From Bacillota bacterium (GTDB lineage Bacteria > Bacillota > UBA4882 > UBA8346), in contig JAFABB010000001.1 of the NCBI GenBank assembly GCA_023426245.1, positions 62,001-126,000 of the forward strand: a stretch of 64,000 nucleotides of DNA, in the 5' to 3' direction. Numbering within the stretch: position 1 is the stretch's first letter; every line of letters starts with the position of its first letter. The position numbers and the translations under genes are program-made. A model generated the notes under the pieces. That model ran no database searches, was not told where the DNA came from, and worked only from the letters and a program-made list of their open reading frames with translations. This document shows, piece by piece, positions 8,655 through 17,874 of the stretch.

Positions 8655-9224
8655 TCACTCAAAAACAATCCGTTCCGGACTGATTGACTTCAAAATCGCC
8701 AGGGAGTCGACGCGAATACCCTGTTCCCTTAATAATTGACCGCCTTGTTGAAACCCTTTTTCAATGGCAATGCCGACGCCTACCAACTCTGCATGGGCTT
8801 GTTCAATGATTTCCTTTAAACCGAAAACCGCCTTCCCATTGGCTAGAAAATCGTCAATAATCAGAACTTTATCGCTGGGTTGCAAATAACGTTTAGAAAC
8901 CCGGACCCGGTAATATCGGTCCTTGGTATAGGAATAAACCTGTGTTTCATAGGTATTGTCATCAAGGTTTTTGGAATCGGTTTTCTTGGCAAAAATAACT
9001 GGCACGTGGAGATGAATTCCCGCAAAACAGGCTATGGCGATCCCGGAAGCTTCAATGGTCAATATCTTGGTAATCCCGGCACTTTGATATCTCCCGGCAA
9101 ATTCTTTGCCAATCTCATCCAAAAGCGCTACATCGATTTGGTGATTCAAGAAGCTATCCACTTTTAAAATATCTTCCCGATCAACTCTACCTTCACTCAA
9201 TATTTTCTCTTTTAAAAGCTTCAT
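8655..9224 (-). CDS. xpt: Xanthine phosphoribosyltransferase
   Basis: A 189-residue type I phosphoribosyltransferase that joins xanthine to PRPP to give XMP. The opening MKLLKEKILSEGR, the motif TIEASGIAIAC and the PRPP-binding loop VLIIDDFLANGKA match Bacillus-type Xpt at full length. It follows the dihydropyrimidinase gene by 71 bases and lies upstream of the ygeW promoter. It gives the cell a salvage outlet for xanthine beside the catabolic route. No purine riboswitch is present in the short gap before it, unlike B. subtilis xpt. Confidence 0.93.
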   Translation of the reverse strand: MKLLKEKILSEGRVDREDILKVDSFLNHQIDVALLDEIGKEFAGRYQSAGITKILTIEASGIAIACFAGIHLHVPVIFAKKTDSKNLDDNTYETQVYSYTKDRYYRVRVSKRYLQPSDKVLIIDDFLANGKAVFGLKEIIEQAHAELVGVGIAIEKGFQQGGQLLREQGIRVDSLAILKSISPERIVFE

Positions 9225-9295
9225 GATGACCTACCCTTCTGTATTGTATATCTTATTGATTTTCAGACACTAAGACGGGGGAGACCTCTTAAAAT

Positions 9296-10666
9296 CTACA
9301 TTTTTGTTTTGAAACTACGGCATTTCACAAACTTACCCCACCCAGGCTCCCCGGTAAATTGGCCTTCATTGTAAACCAGTTTTCCCCGCGAGAAGGTCAT
9401 GACCGGATAACCGGAAAGTTCAGTTCCTTCCCAAATGGTGTAATCAACATTGGAATGCATATTATGCTTTGAAACTACGAATTTCCGGGCCGGATCGAAA
9501 ATCACAATATCGGCGTCGCCACCGATTGCAATATTGCCTTTTTCCGGTGCACAGCCGAAGATTCTGGCTACATTGGTAGCGCAGACCTCCACGGCTTTAT
9601 TAAAAGAAATTTTGCCTTTGTTGGCCGCGCTCAACATATATGGGTATAGATTTTCCGTTCCCATACAGCCGTTGGGAATCTTGGTGAAATCATCCTTGCC
9701 CCAATCTTTTTCGTGGGTTGGAAACGGGCAATGATCAGTTGCCACGGTAAGGATATCGCCGCGGCGGATTCCGTCCCATAGAGCGTTCTGGCTCTCCTGT
9801 CCCTTCATCGGAGGGGAACATACAAAATATCGTCCATCTTCCTGGCGGTAAACCTCATGGGTAAAATTCAAATAGTGGGGGCAGGTTTCTGCATAAATCG
9901 AATATCCTTCATTCCTTGCTTTGGTAACCTCATCCATTCCTTCCTTACAAGCCAGATGGACGATATATAAACGGGCATTGAATGTTTTCGCCAAATGAAT
10001 GGCACGTTTCACCGCTTCGGCTTCAACAAACTCAGGCCGGCTTTCATAATGGTACCAGGCGGAAGTTTTCCCTTCCGCCAAAAGGCGCTGGGTGCGTCTT
10101 TCAATCAAAGCCGGATTTTCAGCGTGAACCGCGATTAAAGTCCCGCTCTCCCTTGACTTTTCCAATGCATCCGCCAAGGCTCCATCATCGACCATTAAAT
10201 GTTTATAGGCCATATACAACTTAAAACTGGATACACCATAAGCTGCTGATTTTTCAAAATCATCAAGAACTTCGGGGGTTAAATCGGTAATTTGGGTGTG
10301 CAATCCAAAATCAATACAGGCTTGAGGTTTAAATATCTTCACCATATTGTCGGCGGCTTCCACCAGTCCCTGACCCTTGCTCTGCAATGCGAAGTCAAAC
10401 ACAGTGGTAACACCGCCACAAGCCGCTGCCCGGGTACCGGTCTCATAAGTATCCGCGGATACGGTATTACCGACCGGAAGTTGGAAGTGGACATGGGCAT
10501 CAATGGCTCCCGGCAAAACATATTTTCCTAAAGCATCCACCGTTTGTGCATCCCCAAACTCCAAACCTTGTCCGATCATGACGATTTTTCCGCCAAGAAT
10601 TGCCAAATCCGCCAAATAAGTTTCGGATGCAGTTATAATCGTGCCGTTTTTAATAACCAAATCCAT
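9296..10666 (-). CDS. hydA: Dihydropyrimidinase/D-hydantoinase family amidohydrolase
   Basis: A 456-residue cyclic-amide hydrolase with the hydantoinase metal site: DAHVHFQLP (two His), the lysine in SSFKLYMAYK that becomes carbamylated, then IAVHAEN, IVHLAC and TDHCPF. I start at the ATG at 10666, which has GGAGG 8 bases upstream, dropping five codons of a longer frame beginning at GTG. Homologues (HyuA/HydA) recur in ygeW-ygeX-ygeY clusters, where a ring-opening step on an oxidised purine is expected. Here it sits between xpt and the deaminase genes. A role on a purine-derived ring is inferred; classic pyrimidine or hydantoin hydrolysis is the alternative. Confidence 0.9.
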   Translation of the reverse strand: MDLVIKNGTIITASETYLADLAILGGKIVMIGQGLEFGDAQTVDALGKYVLPGAIDAHVHFQLPVGNTVSADTYETGTRAAACGGVTTVFDFALQSKGQGLVEAADNMVKIFKPQACIDFGLHTQITDLTPEVLDDFEKSAAYGVSSFKLYMAYKHLMVDDGALADALEKSRESGTLIAVHAENPALIERRTQRLLAEGKTSAWYHYESRPEFVEAEAVKRAIHLAKTFNARLYIVHLACKEGMDEVTKARNEGYSIYAETCPHYLNFTHEVYRQEDGRYFVCSPPMKGQESQNALWDGIRRGDILTVATDHCPFPTHEKDWGKDDFTKIPNGCMGTENLYPYMLSAANKGKISFNKAVEVCATNVARIFGCAPEKGNIAIGGDADIVIFDPARKFVVSKHNMHSNVDYTIWEGTELSGYPVMTFSRGKLVYNEGQFTGEPGWGKFVKCRSFKTKM

Positions 10667-10742
10667 TATGAAAGCCTCCACCCAATGAATTTGCTATCGT
10701 TTCAATTTCTAGAAAATACCTTTGCCTAAATTCCTTTACCCT

Positions 10743-10904
10743 TTCCCTTAAAGGCCTTTAAGGGAATTCGCTGAAATCTTAGGCCTATTATGGAATTGCT
10801 TCGAAGCCTAAAAGATCAATTCTCCCGTCAAGGCGTCGGCACTATAAGGGACGCAGAGGCAAAGAAAAGACGAAAAACATTGTCGATTGCCCCGGCATGC
10901 CGGG
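10743..10904. repeat. Intercistronic palindromes upstream of the hydantoinase gene
   Basis: The 254 bases between the two amidohydrolase genes hold a perfect 24-bp palindrome at 10743-10766 (half-site TTCCCTTAAAGG), a TTAGGC/GCCTAA pair at 10779-10811 and a 14-bp palindrome CCCGGCATGCCGGG at 10891-10904. None has a U-tract for termination. They may be operators, processing hairpins or repeat remnants. Confidence 0.5.
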
Positions 10905-10920
10905 TGAGGGATTCCTTGAA

Positions 10921-12258
10921 TTATTTTATGCCGGCCCGATCGTAAACCCGCCCGATAAGCCGGTTGGCGTTTCGAATCACTTCTTCTTCATCGATCGTAG
11001 TCAACCGGCCGTTTTCAAAAACGATTCTGCCGTCAACCATCGTTAACGTTACATCGGAACTATGAGCTTCATAAACGAGCCGGGCATATATATTGGAGCC
11101 GGTTATAGGCGTACAATGAAGCTTGTGTAAGTCAACCAAAACCAAATCAGCTTTTTTGCCGGGTTCCAGGGTCCCAATTTCTTCAGAAAGGCCCATCACA
11201 GCCGCTCCGTTTACAGTAGCCATTTCAAACACCCGCTCGGCGGGCATGGATGTCGGACCATGAAGGGGTTTCTGAATCAAGGCCGCCGTCCGCATTTCAA
11301 CAAAGGGGTCCAGATTATTGTTACAAGGCGCCCCATCGGCTCCAATACCGACTCTAATCCCCCGCTTCATCATCTCAGGTATTTGGGCAATCCCCGAGGC
11401 CAGTTTCAGATTGCTCGACGGACAGTGAACCACCTTGATTTGCTTCTTTTGAATGATGTCCATTTCCGGCTCATTCAACCAAATGCAATGGGCTAAAATC
11501 AGGTTTTTGCTTGCCAATCCCAAATGGTCAAAATACAACACATTCCGAAACCTGCGTTCACTTTCAACCAAGGCGATCTCCCCTTGGTTTTCAGAAGCAT
11601 GGGTATGGATCTTTACCTTATATTTTTGAGCCAGCTTCCCAACTTCTTTCAGAAGGTCTTCGCTGCAAGAAACCGCAAAGCGCGGAGTAAAGGCATACAT
11701 CAACCTGCCGCCGGACGCGCCGTGCCATTTTTCAAGTAAATCAACGCTCTCCTGAAGTGAAGCTTCAGGATTTTCCAACAGTGTATCGGGAACTCCCTCG
11801 CCCCAATCCATCATGCATTTCCCGCTAATCGCCCGGATTCCGCTCTGGATAATCGCCTCAAAAGCGGATTCCGTATGATGAACCGTTTCCATATCAATAA
11901 TCGAAGTGGTCCCGCCGCGGAAAAGTTCTCCAATACCGAGCAGAGCCGAATTATAAACCGACTCGGGATCATGAGCCCCTTCAAGCGGCCAAATCCTCAT
12001 CCGTAGCCAGTCCAGCAATTCCAAATCATCCGCCTGACCCCGGAAAAGACTCTGACAAAGATGAATATGAGTCTGAATCAATCCCGGAATGACCACTTGT
12101 CCCTTGGCATCAATGACTTTGTCGGCCCCTTTCGCTTTCTCCACCTGATCCCCAACGGAAACGATCCGATCTTTTTCAATATAAATATGACCACTCACTA
12201 CATCCCGGTTGGAATTCATGGTAACAATATTGGCATTCTGAATTAAAACGGTTGACAT
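10921..12258 (-). CDS. ATZ/TRZ-type amidohydrolase (guanine or SAH/MTA deaminase-like)
   Basis: A 445-residue metal-dependent deaminase of the amidohydrolase superfamily. Metal ligands are visible in THIHLCQSLFRG, KIHTHASENQGE, ILAHCIWL and GIGADGAPCNNN. The family includes SsnA, guanine deaminase, MTA/SAH deaminase and atrazine chlorohydrolase. Between adenine deaminase and dihydropyrimidinase, guanine deamination to xanthine is the most economical guess, since no other guanine deaminase is seen. Similarity to MTA/SAH deaminases means an adenosine-type substrate is also possible. SsnA homologues of this length occur in purine clusters, but I cannot separate the subfamilies by eye. Confidence 0.8.
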   Translation of the reverse strand: MSTVLIQNANIVTMNSNRDVVSGHIYIEKDRIVSVGDQVEKAKGADKVIDAKGQVVIPGLIQTHIHLCQSLFRGQADDLELLDWLRMRIWPLEGAHDPESVYNSALLGIGELFRGGTTSIIDMETVHHTESAFEAIIQSGIRAISGKCMMDWGEGVPDTLLENPEASLQESVDLLEKWHGASGGRLMYAFTPRFAVSCSEDLLKEVGKLAQKYKVKIHTHASENQGEIALVESERRFRNVLYFDHLGLASKNLILAHCIWLNEPEMDIIQKKQIKVVHCPSSNLKLASGIAQIPEMMKRGIRVGIGADGAPCNNNLDPFVEMRTAALIQKPLHGPTSMPAERVFEMATVNGAAVMGLSEEIGTLEPGKKADLVLVDLHKLHCTPITGSNIYARLVYEAHSSDVTLTMVDGRIVFENGRLTTIDEEEVIRNANRLIGRVYDRAGIK

Positions 12259-12323
12259 AGACTTCTTATCACCCCAAGCGATGAATTAAAAAACAAAAAT
12301 TTCCTTGCTGAAAAAAAGCCTAA

Positions 12324-14072
12324 TTATTGTATGGGGATCAGGGTCTGCGCATTCACATCAACCAGGCCATGGTCCGTTAACCGAACATTCGGTATAACCG
12401 GCAACGCGAAGGTAACCAGTAAAAGAAGAGCCGGAAAGTTCCCCGTCATCCCGAACTTTTTAATGGTCTGTTTCAGTTTTCCGGTTTGCACCGCTACCTC
12501 TTCAGCGGATTTATCCGAAAGCAAACCGGCTATTGGAAGTTCCAACAAAGCTTCCACATGACCATCCGCGGTACAAACATATCCGCCGCCTGTCTTACTG
12601 AGAACATCAACCGCCTTCAGCATATCCCGGATGTTCTTTCCAAGAACCATCAGATTATGACAATCATGGGCTACCGTGCTGGCTATGGCGCCAAGGGTGA
12701 GTCCAAGACCCTTCACGAAACAAACCCCATGGTTGCCATTGACACCATGGCGTTCAAAGACGGCCAGCATGGCCAAGTCATCTCTTCCGGATATATCGAT
12801 AAAGCCATCCTTCACCGGTAGTTCGATATATTCTAATTCCGTAATGATCGGCATTTGCGGATTAAAGGCGATAGTGGGAACCTTCACCTTAGACCCGGAA
12901 GCGAAAATTTTAAAATCCTCCGCAGTGGGCTTTGACTTTAGGATTAAAGTATTCCTCTTTTCAAGGGGGAATTCCTGCACGGGAAAATCCCTCACTAATT
13001 TTCCGCTCCGGGCCACCAGTTCTCCTTTTATAAAAACTTCATCGATTGAAAAATCATCCATGCTCTTCAACAGGATGATGTTAGCCAGGTTCCCGGGTTT
13101 TAAAAGACCGAGTTCCGGTAAATCGATTAGCTTTGCCGCATTATAGGTGGCCATCTTAATGGCTTCCAGCGGTGGAATTCCTTCGGCGATCGCTCTTCTG
13201 ACAACATGGTCCAGATGACCATCCTTCAGTAAGTCTTCAGGTTCCCGGTCATCGGTGCAAAGGGTGGCATTGGGCGGGTACTGGAATTCCTTCAAAACCG
13301 GAGCAATCGCCTTGATATTTTGGGCAATTGAACTTTCCCGGCATTCCAGTGTCATTCCGGCCCGCAGCTTGTACCGGGCCTCATCACTGAAATTGGTCTC
13401 GTGACAAGAGCCGACACCGGAAGCGAGATAAGCCGACAACTCCCTACCGGTCAAATTGGGGGCGTGCCCCTGTAAAAAGCGGGTGTATTTTTTGGCCGTT
13501 TCCAGTACTCCCATCATCCGCTCACTTTGATGAATTACTCCCGGGAAATCCATCACTTCCCCAAGACCAATGACTCTTTCCATCGCCATGATCCGGGCGA
13601 TCTCTTCCCGTCCGAAAGCGGCCCCCGCCGTTTCCAGACCAATCACCGAAGGTACACAGGAAGGAGCAAGGACATAAACCATTAACGGGATGTCCCGGCT
13701 GGCATCGATAATATATTGAACACCCTCAATACCGAGGACGTTGGCAATTTCATGAGGATCACAAGCAATCGTGGTCGTACCGTGAACCAAAATGGCTTTG
13801 GCCATATTGGCCGGAGTCATCATGCTGCTTTCGATATGCACATGGGTATCGATAAGCCCCGGAGCCGCATACCGTCCCGCTCCATCATATCGTTCTTTGC
13901 CTTCAAGGGGTTTTTCTCCGGGTTGATTGATGTGACCGATCCGGCCATCGATCATTCCGATTTCGGAATCGTAAATTTCCTTGGTCAGCAAATTGATGAA
14001 TTTTATATTGTAAATCACCCGATCAAAAGGTATCTCTCCGGTTGCAGCCGCAATGACTCTGTTTTTTTCCAT
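12324..14072 (-). CDS. ade: Adenine deaminase
   Basis: A 582-residue adenine deaminase (AdeC type) converting adenine to hypoxanthine and ammonia. Diagnostic segments are DTHVHIESSMMTP, VHGTTTIACDPHEIAN, LGEVMDFPGV and LCTDDREPEDLL, and the C-terminal domain carries VAHDCHNLMVLG. Length matches the family. It lies 23 bases after the permease gene and 65 bases before the next amidohydrolase, so it is in the transport-deamination operon. It feeds imported adenine into hypoxanthine for the dehydrogenase at the left edge. Confidence 0.95.
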   Translation of the reverse strand: MEKNRVIAAATGEIPFDRVIYNIKFINLLTKEIYDSEIGMIDGRIGHINQPGEKPLEGKERYDGAGRYAAPGLIDTHVHIESSMMTPANMAKAILVHGTTTIACDPHEIANVLGIEGVQYIIDASRDIPLMVYVLAPSCVPSVIGLETAGAAFGREEIARIMAMERVIGLGEVMDFPGVIHQSERMMGVLETAKKYTRFLQGHAPNLTGRELSAYLASGVGSCHETNFSDEARYKLRAGMTLECRESSIAQNIKAIAPVLKEFQYPPNATLCTDDREPEDLLKDGHLDHVVRRAIAEGIPPLEAIKMATYNAAKLIDLPELGLLKPGNLANIILLKSMDDFSIDEVFIKGELVARSGKLVRDFPVQEFPLEKRNTLILKSKPTAEDFKIFASGSKVKVPTIAFNPQMPIITELEYIELPVKDGFIDISGRDDLAMLAVFERHGVNGNHGVCFVKGLGLTLGAIASTVAHDCHNLMVLGKNIRDMLKAVDVLSKTGGGYVCTADGHVEALLELPIAGLLSDKSAEEVAVQTGKLKQTIKKFGMTGNFPALLLLVTFALPVIPNVRLTDHGLVDVNAQTLIPIQ

Positions 14073-14095
14073 GTCAAAGTCCTACCTTTGCTATT

Positions 14096-15028
14096 TTATC
14101 GTTCCTCTCGGGAGTACGGATTTCCTAAAGCATCCGGAGTCGCCACCCGCCGGTTTTTGGTTTCGCGGGTCATGATGATTAATACCAAAAACGTAAAGAG
14201 ATAGGGCAACATTTTCAGGAAATAAGACGGAACAGTGACTCCGAATGACTGCATTTGGAAACCCAGGGCGTCGATGATGCCGAAAAGATAGGCGCCCAAA
14301 AGAGCCCGGAGCGGATTCCACATGGCGAAAATAACCAGGGATAAAGCAATCCATCCTTTTCCGGCCGTCATGTTCTCCAGCCACGAAGGCGCATAAGCCA
14401 AAGAAAGATATGCTCCGGCGGCTCCGGCCATCATTCCGCCCAAAATGACCGCAATATAACGCACTTTAAACACATTAATTCCAGCCGCATCGACCGCTCC
14501 GGGATTCTCTCCGACAGCCCTCAGAATCAGGCCGGTTTTCGTTTTGTACAATACAAACCAGATCACGGCTACCAATACAAAGCTCAGATAAACCAATAGA
14601 TCATGAGAGAACAATATCGGCCCAACCCAGGGAATCTCGCTAAGCCCCGGTATGGGAACCGTCTTAAAGGTGGCCGGAGCCGGCAGTCCGATTAAAGGTT
14701 TCCCCAAATAGGCGCTGAGTCCGGTACCGAAAATAGTCAAAGCAAGGCCGCTTACCACCTGGTTGGCCCGTAGAGAAATGGTTAAAAAGGCATGAATAAT
14801 GGCGACGATTCCGCCGGCTATCATTGCCGCCAAAATCCCGGCCCATTGGCTATGCGTATAAACATCCACGGCAAATCCGGTTACCGCGCCCATCAACATC
14901 ATACCTTCCACACCAAGGTTCATCACCCCGGCTTTTTCCGATATCAATTCTCCCAAAGCCGCAAATAAAAGCGGTGTACCCGAAATAAGTCCGGTAACCA
15001 AAACTGCCATGATAATCGAGTGTTCCAT
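14096..15028 (-). CDS. Nucleoside-type ABC transporter permease 2
   Basis: A 310-residue polytopic membrane protein of the BPD_transp_2 family, homologous to B. subtilis NupQ/YufQ. The motif GVEGMMLMGAVTG near the N-terminus and RAVGENPGAVDAAGIN (the ATPase-contact loop) are typical. It is the last transport gene, after the ATPase and permease 1, and precedes ade. The ATG at 15028 follows an AAGGACTG site. Together with its neighbours it should import nucleosides or free purine bases. Confidence 0.88.
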   Translation of the reverse strand: MEHSIIMAVLVTGLISGTPLLFAALGELISEKAGVMNLGVEGMMLMGAVTGFAVDVYTHSQWAGILAAMIAGGIVAIIHAFLTISLRANQVVSGLALTIFGTGLSAYLGKPLIGLPAPATFKTVPIPGLSEIPWVGPILFSHDLLVYLSFVLVAVIWFVLYKTKTGLILRAVGENPGAVDAAGINVFKVRYIAVILGGMMAGAAGAYLSLAYAPSWLENMTAGKGWIALSLVIFAMWNPLRALLGAYLFGIIDALGFQMQSFGVTVPSYFLKMLPYLFTFLVLIIMTRETKNRRVATPDALGNPYSREER

Positions 15029-15104
15029 GGAACAACAGTCCTTTCATCCCTTTTTCAAAGGAACTATCCGTCATAATCTTATTCTCAATTCCATCGAAAA
15101 AATC

Positions 15105-16169
15105 TCACCGTTTTTTCAGGCGATATTGACCCAAAATTTCCCCGCCGAGCACAAAGAAAAGAATGGCTCCTTGTAACATGGACACCGTGGCGGCCGGAAA
15201 ACCCGAGGTTTGAATGCTAAAACCGCCTACCAGCAGCCCGCCGAGGAGGAAGGAAACCACGATGATCGCCCAGGGATTTAACCGTCCGAGCCAGGCCACA
15301 ATAATCGCCGTATATCCGTATCCCGGTGAAATCCCTTGCTGCAGCCGCTGAGTGATTCCGGAGACTTCCGTCATACCGGCTATTCCGGCAACTCCTCCAC
15401 TGATAAACATCACCAGCAAAATATTTTTCACAAAATTCATTCCCGCATAACCGGCCGCCTTGGGGCTTTCACCGCAAACCCTGATTTCATAACCCCATTT
15501 GGTATATTTTAAAACGAAATAAAAAATTACCGCAATGGCCAGACCCACGAAAAGTCCCCCATGGATCCGGGTATGCCCGAAAGCGGGCAAAGTGGCGCTG
15601 GCAGAAAAGGGCGTTGAATAGGGGAAATTGAAACCGTGGGGATCCCGCCAGGGGCCGAAAACCAGGAAATCCACCCAAAGGATGGCGACATAGTTCAAGA
15701 GCAAAGTACTGATGGTTTCATTCACCTTAAAATAGGCCCGGGGAATCGCCGGGACCAGGCCCCAGATTCCTCCCATCACAAACCCGGCAATCAACATGGC
15801 CGGTAATAAAAGATAGGCAGGCCAATTGGGAAACGTTAAAGCAATACCGCTGGCGGCGAACGCCCCCATAAAAAACTGGCCCTCAGCCCCGATATTCCAG
15901 AGTTTCATCCGGAAAGCCAGCGAGACCGCCAAACCGGTTATCATCAGGGGAATTGCCTTGACCACGGTTTCCGACAGCCCGTAGGCCGAACCAAAGGCGC
16001 CATGGAACATTAAGAGGTATATAGTAAAAGGATTTCTACCGGTCAAGGAGAAGAAAATCCCGGCAAAAATCAGACCCAAAAGCAAGGATATAATGGGAAC
16101 TCCAAACAATGCGGCCTTGGAAGTCTCATTCGTCTTTTCAAAATACCAATTTTTAAGAATGTTACGCAT
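15105..16169 (-). CDS. Nucleoside-type ABC transporter permease 1
   Basis: A 354-residue permease like B. subtilis NupP/YufP, with many hydrophobic helices and the paired motifs WNIGAEGQFFMGA and VCGESPKAAGYAGMN. Its start overlaps the end of the ATPase gene by 8 bases, indicating coupled translation. It forms the heterodimeric channel with the next gene. Purine nucleoside or base transport is inferred from the deaminase genes downstream. Confidence 0.88.
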   Translation of the reverse strand: MRNILKNWYFEKTNETSKAALFGVPIISLLLGLIFAGIFFSLTGRNPFTIYLLMFHGAFGSAYGLSETVVKAIPLMITGLAVSLAFRMKLWNIGAEGQFFMGAFAASGIALTFPNWPAYLLLPAMLIAGFVMGGIWGLVPAIPRAYFKVNETISTLLLNYVAILWVDFLVFGPWRDPHGFNFPYSTPFSASATLPAFGHTRIHGGLFVGLAIAVIFYFVLKYTKWGYEIRVCGESPKAAGYAGMNFVKNILLVMFISGGVAGIAGMTEVSGITQRLQQGISPGYGYTAIIVAWLGRLNPWAIIVVSFLLGGLLVGGFSIQTSGFPAATVSMLQGAILFFVLGGEILGQYRLKKR

Positions 16170-17679
16170 TACACTCCATCATCCTTTTCCCAGCCATCAT
16201 CAATCCTAAGGCTTCGATAGTTGTCTCGGTGGGATTGACTACCCCCATGATTTCACCGGCATGAAGCACCGCAATCCGGTCCGAAAGCTCGAAGAGCTCT
16301 TCCAGTTCCTCGGAAATAAGCAAAATCGCTTTTCCCGACTTCCGTTGCTCCAGCAACAGTTTGCGAATGCTTTCCGTCGCCCCGATATCCAGGCCCCGCA
16401 TGGGGTAAACGGCTACGATTAAATTGGGATTGGATTCAATTTCCCTGGCCAGCAACAATTTCTGCAAATTACCGCCCGACATCATTTTAATGGGATAATT
16501 GGGACTGGAAACCTTGATATCAAACCGTTCAATGAGTTCATTGGTGATGCTGCGAATTTTATTCCAATTAATAAACCAGCCCTTCATCTTGCGGTAACTC
16601 TTCAGGACCATGTTTTCAAAAGCATTTAAATTGGGGACAAGTCCGGTGGTCATCCGGTCTTCCGGAATATAACTGACTCCGGCGTCGATTAATTTCTGGC
16701 AATTGGTTTGGGTGCAATCGCGCTTGCCGATAAAAATCCGGCCGCATTTGACATGCCTGAGCCCGGCAATGGCTTCCGCCAAATCCTTTTGGCCGTTGCC
16801 AGCCACTCCGGCAATACCCAAAATCTCCCCGGCTTTAATATCAAGGGAAACCTCTTTCAGGGTTAAGTGTCCCCGGTCGCCGACGGCGGATATATTTTGA
16901 ATCATTAGAACTTGAGCGCCCTCTAAAGGTTTTTCCTTCTCTATTTTGCGTATAATATCACGGCCCACCATCATTTTGGCCAGTTCGGTTTCAGTGGTTA
17001 ATGCGGTCTTGACGGTGCCGACGTTTTTGCCGTCCCGTAAAACCGTGATGCTATCGGTATTTTCCATGACTTCATTCATTTTATGGGATATCACAATCAC
17101 TGCCTTACCGTGATTTGCCATACTGCGTAATGTCTTATAAAGTTCAGTCGATTCCTGGGGTGTAAGTACCGCGGTCGGTTCATCCAAAATAAGGATTTCC
17201 GCGCCCCGGAACAACATTTTGACGATTTCGACTCTTTGTTGCTCTCCCACCGAAAGTTGCCAGATTTTGGCATGGGGATCAATCGCTAAACCGTATTTTT
17301 GGGAACATTCCAATATTTCCGTTTCGATTTTTTTCTCATGATAAACCTGTTGCAAACCTTTTAGACCCAGCATAATATTCTCAGCCGCCGTAAAGGGCTG
17401 TACCAATTTAAAATGCTGATGGACCATGCCGATACCGTTCCGCACGGCATCCCGTGGTGATAAAAGCTCAACTTTTTTGCCGTTAATTTTAATTTCCCCG
17501 GCCTCCGGCCGGTATAACCCGGTTAAGACGCTCATCAAGGTACTTTTACCGGCGCCGTTTTCACCAAGCAAAGCATGAACTTCCCCGGCATTGACCTCAA
17601 AAGACACTTCGTCATTGGCGACAACTCCGGGAAACTTCTTGGTAATCTTAATCATTTCAACCATTGGAATGGTACTCAT
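16162..17679 (-). CDS. Nucleoside-type ABC transporter ATPase (duplicated domains)
   Basis: A 505-residue ATPase with two ABC domains, as in NupO and RbsA. The first half has Walker A GENGAGKST, signature LSVGEQQR and Walker B ILILDEPTAVL. The second has a degenerate Walker A (GVAGNGQKD) and signature MSGGNLQK, with VAVYPMRGLDIGA in place of a full Walker B, as usual for the family. It energises uptake through the two permeases. Two stable hairpins separate it from the binding-protein gene upstream. Confidence 0.92.
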   Translation of the reverse strand: MSTIPMVEMIKITKKFPGVVANDEVSFEVNAGEVHALLGENGAGKSTLMSVLTGLYRPEAGEIKINGKKVELLSPRDAVRNGIGMVHQHFKLVQPFTAAENIMLGLKGLQQVYHEKKIETEILECSQKYGLAIDPHAKIWQLSVGEQQRVEIVKMLFRGAEILILDEPTAVLTPQESTELYKTLRSMANHGKAVIVISHKMNEVMENTDSITVLRDGKNVGTVKTALTTETELAKMMVGRDIIRKIEKEKPLEGAQVLMIQNISAVGDRGHLTLKEVSLDIKAGEILGIAGVAGNGQKDLAEAIAGLRHVKCGRIFIGKRDCTQTNCQKLIDAGVSYIPEDRMTTGLVPNLNAFENMVLKSYRKMKGWFINWNKIRSITNELIERFDIKVSSPNYPIKMMSGGNLQKLLLAREIESNPNLIVAVYPMRGLDIGATESIRKLLLEQRKSGKAILLISEELEELFELSDRIAVLHAGEIMGVVNPTETTIEALGLMMAGKRMMECNA

Positions 17680-17781
17680 ACGATCATCCCTTTATCAATT
17701 TTGACCCGGAGCTCCATACCGGCCCAGGATCGCTGCAGAAACAAGTGGCATTAACAAGAATTACCATATCATGTCAATAAA

Positions 17782-17867
17782 CACTGGCGGTAGCCGTCAA
17801 ATGACATCTACCGCCAGTGGCTCATTTTATTGGAGGAACTCGCCCACCGGATTTAGGCCGGTGGGCG
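17782..17867. repeat. Two intercistronic hairpins after the binding-protein gene
   Basis: CGCCCACCGG (17841-17850) pairs perfectly with 17858-17867 around a 7-base loop, and CACTGGCGGTAG (17782-17793) pairs perfectly over 12 bp with 17808-17819. Neither has a full U-tract; the second is followed on the minus strand by TTTATTG. Such hairpins often limit read-through or protect the upstream mRNA, so that the binding protein is made in excess. Confidence 0.7.
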
Positions 17868-17874
17868 CTAAAAT

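Noticed and set aside
8437..9295. Purine riboswitch for xpt
   Set aside because: The gap before xpt is 71 bases and lacks the three-way-junction signature; no such motif was found before the binding-protein gene either.
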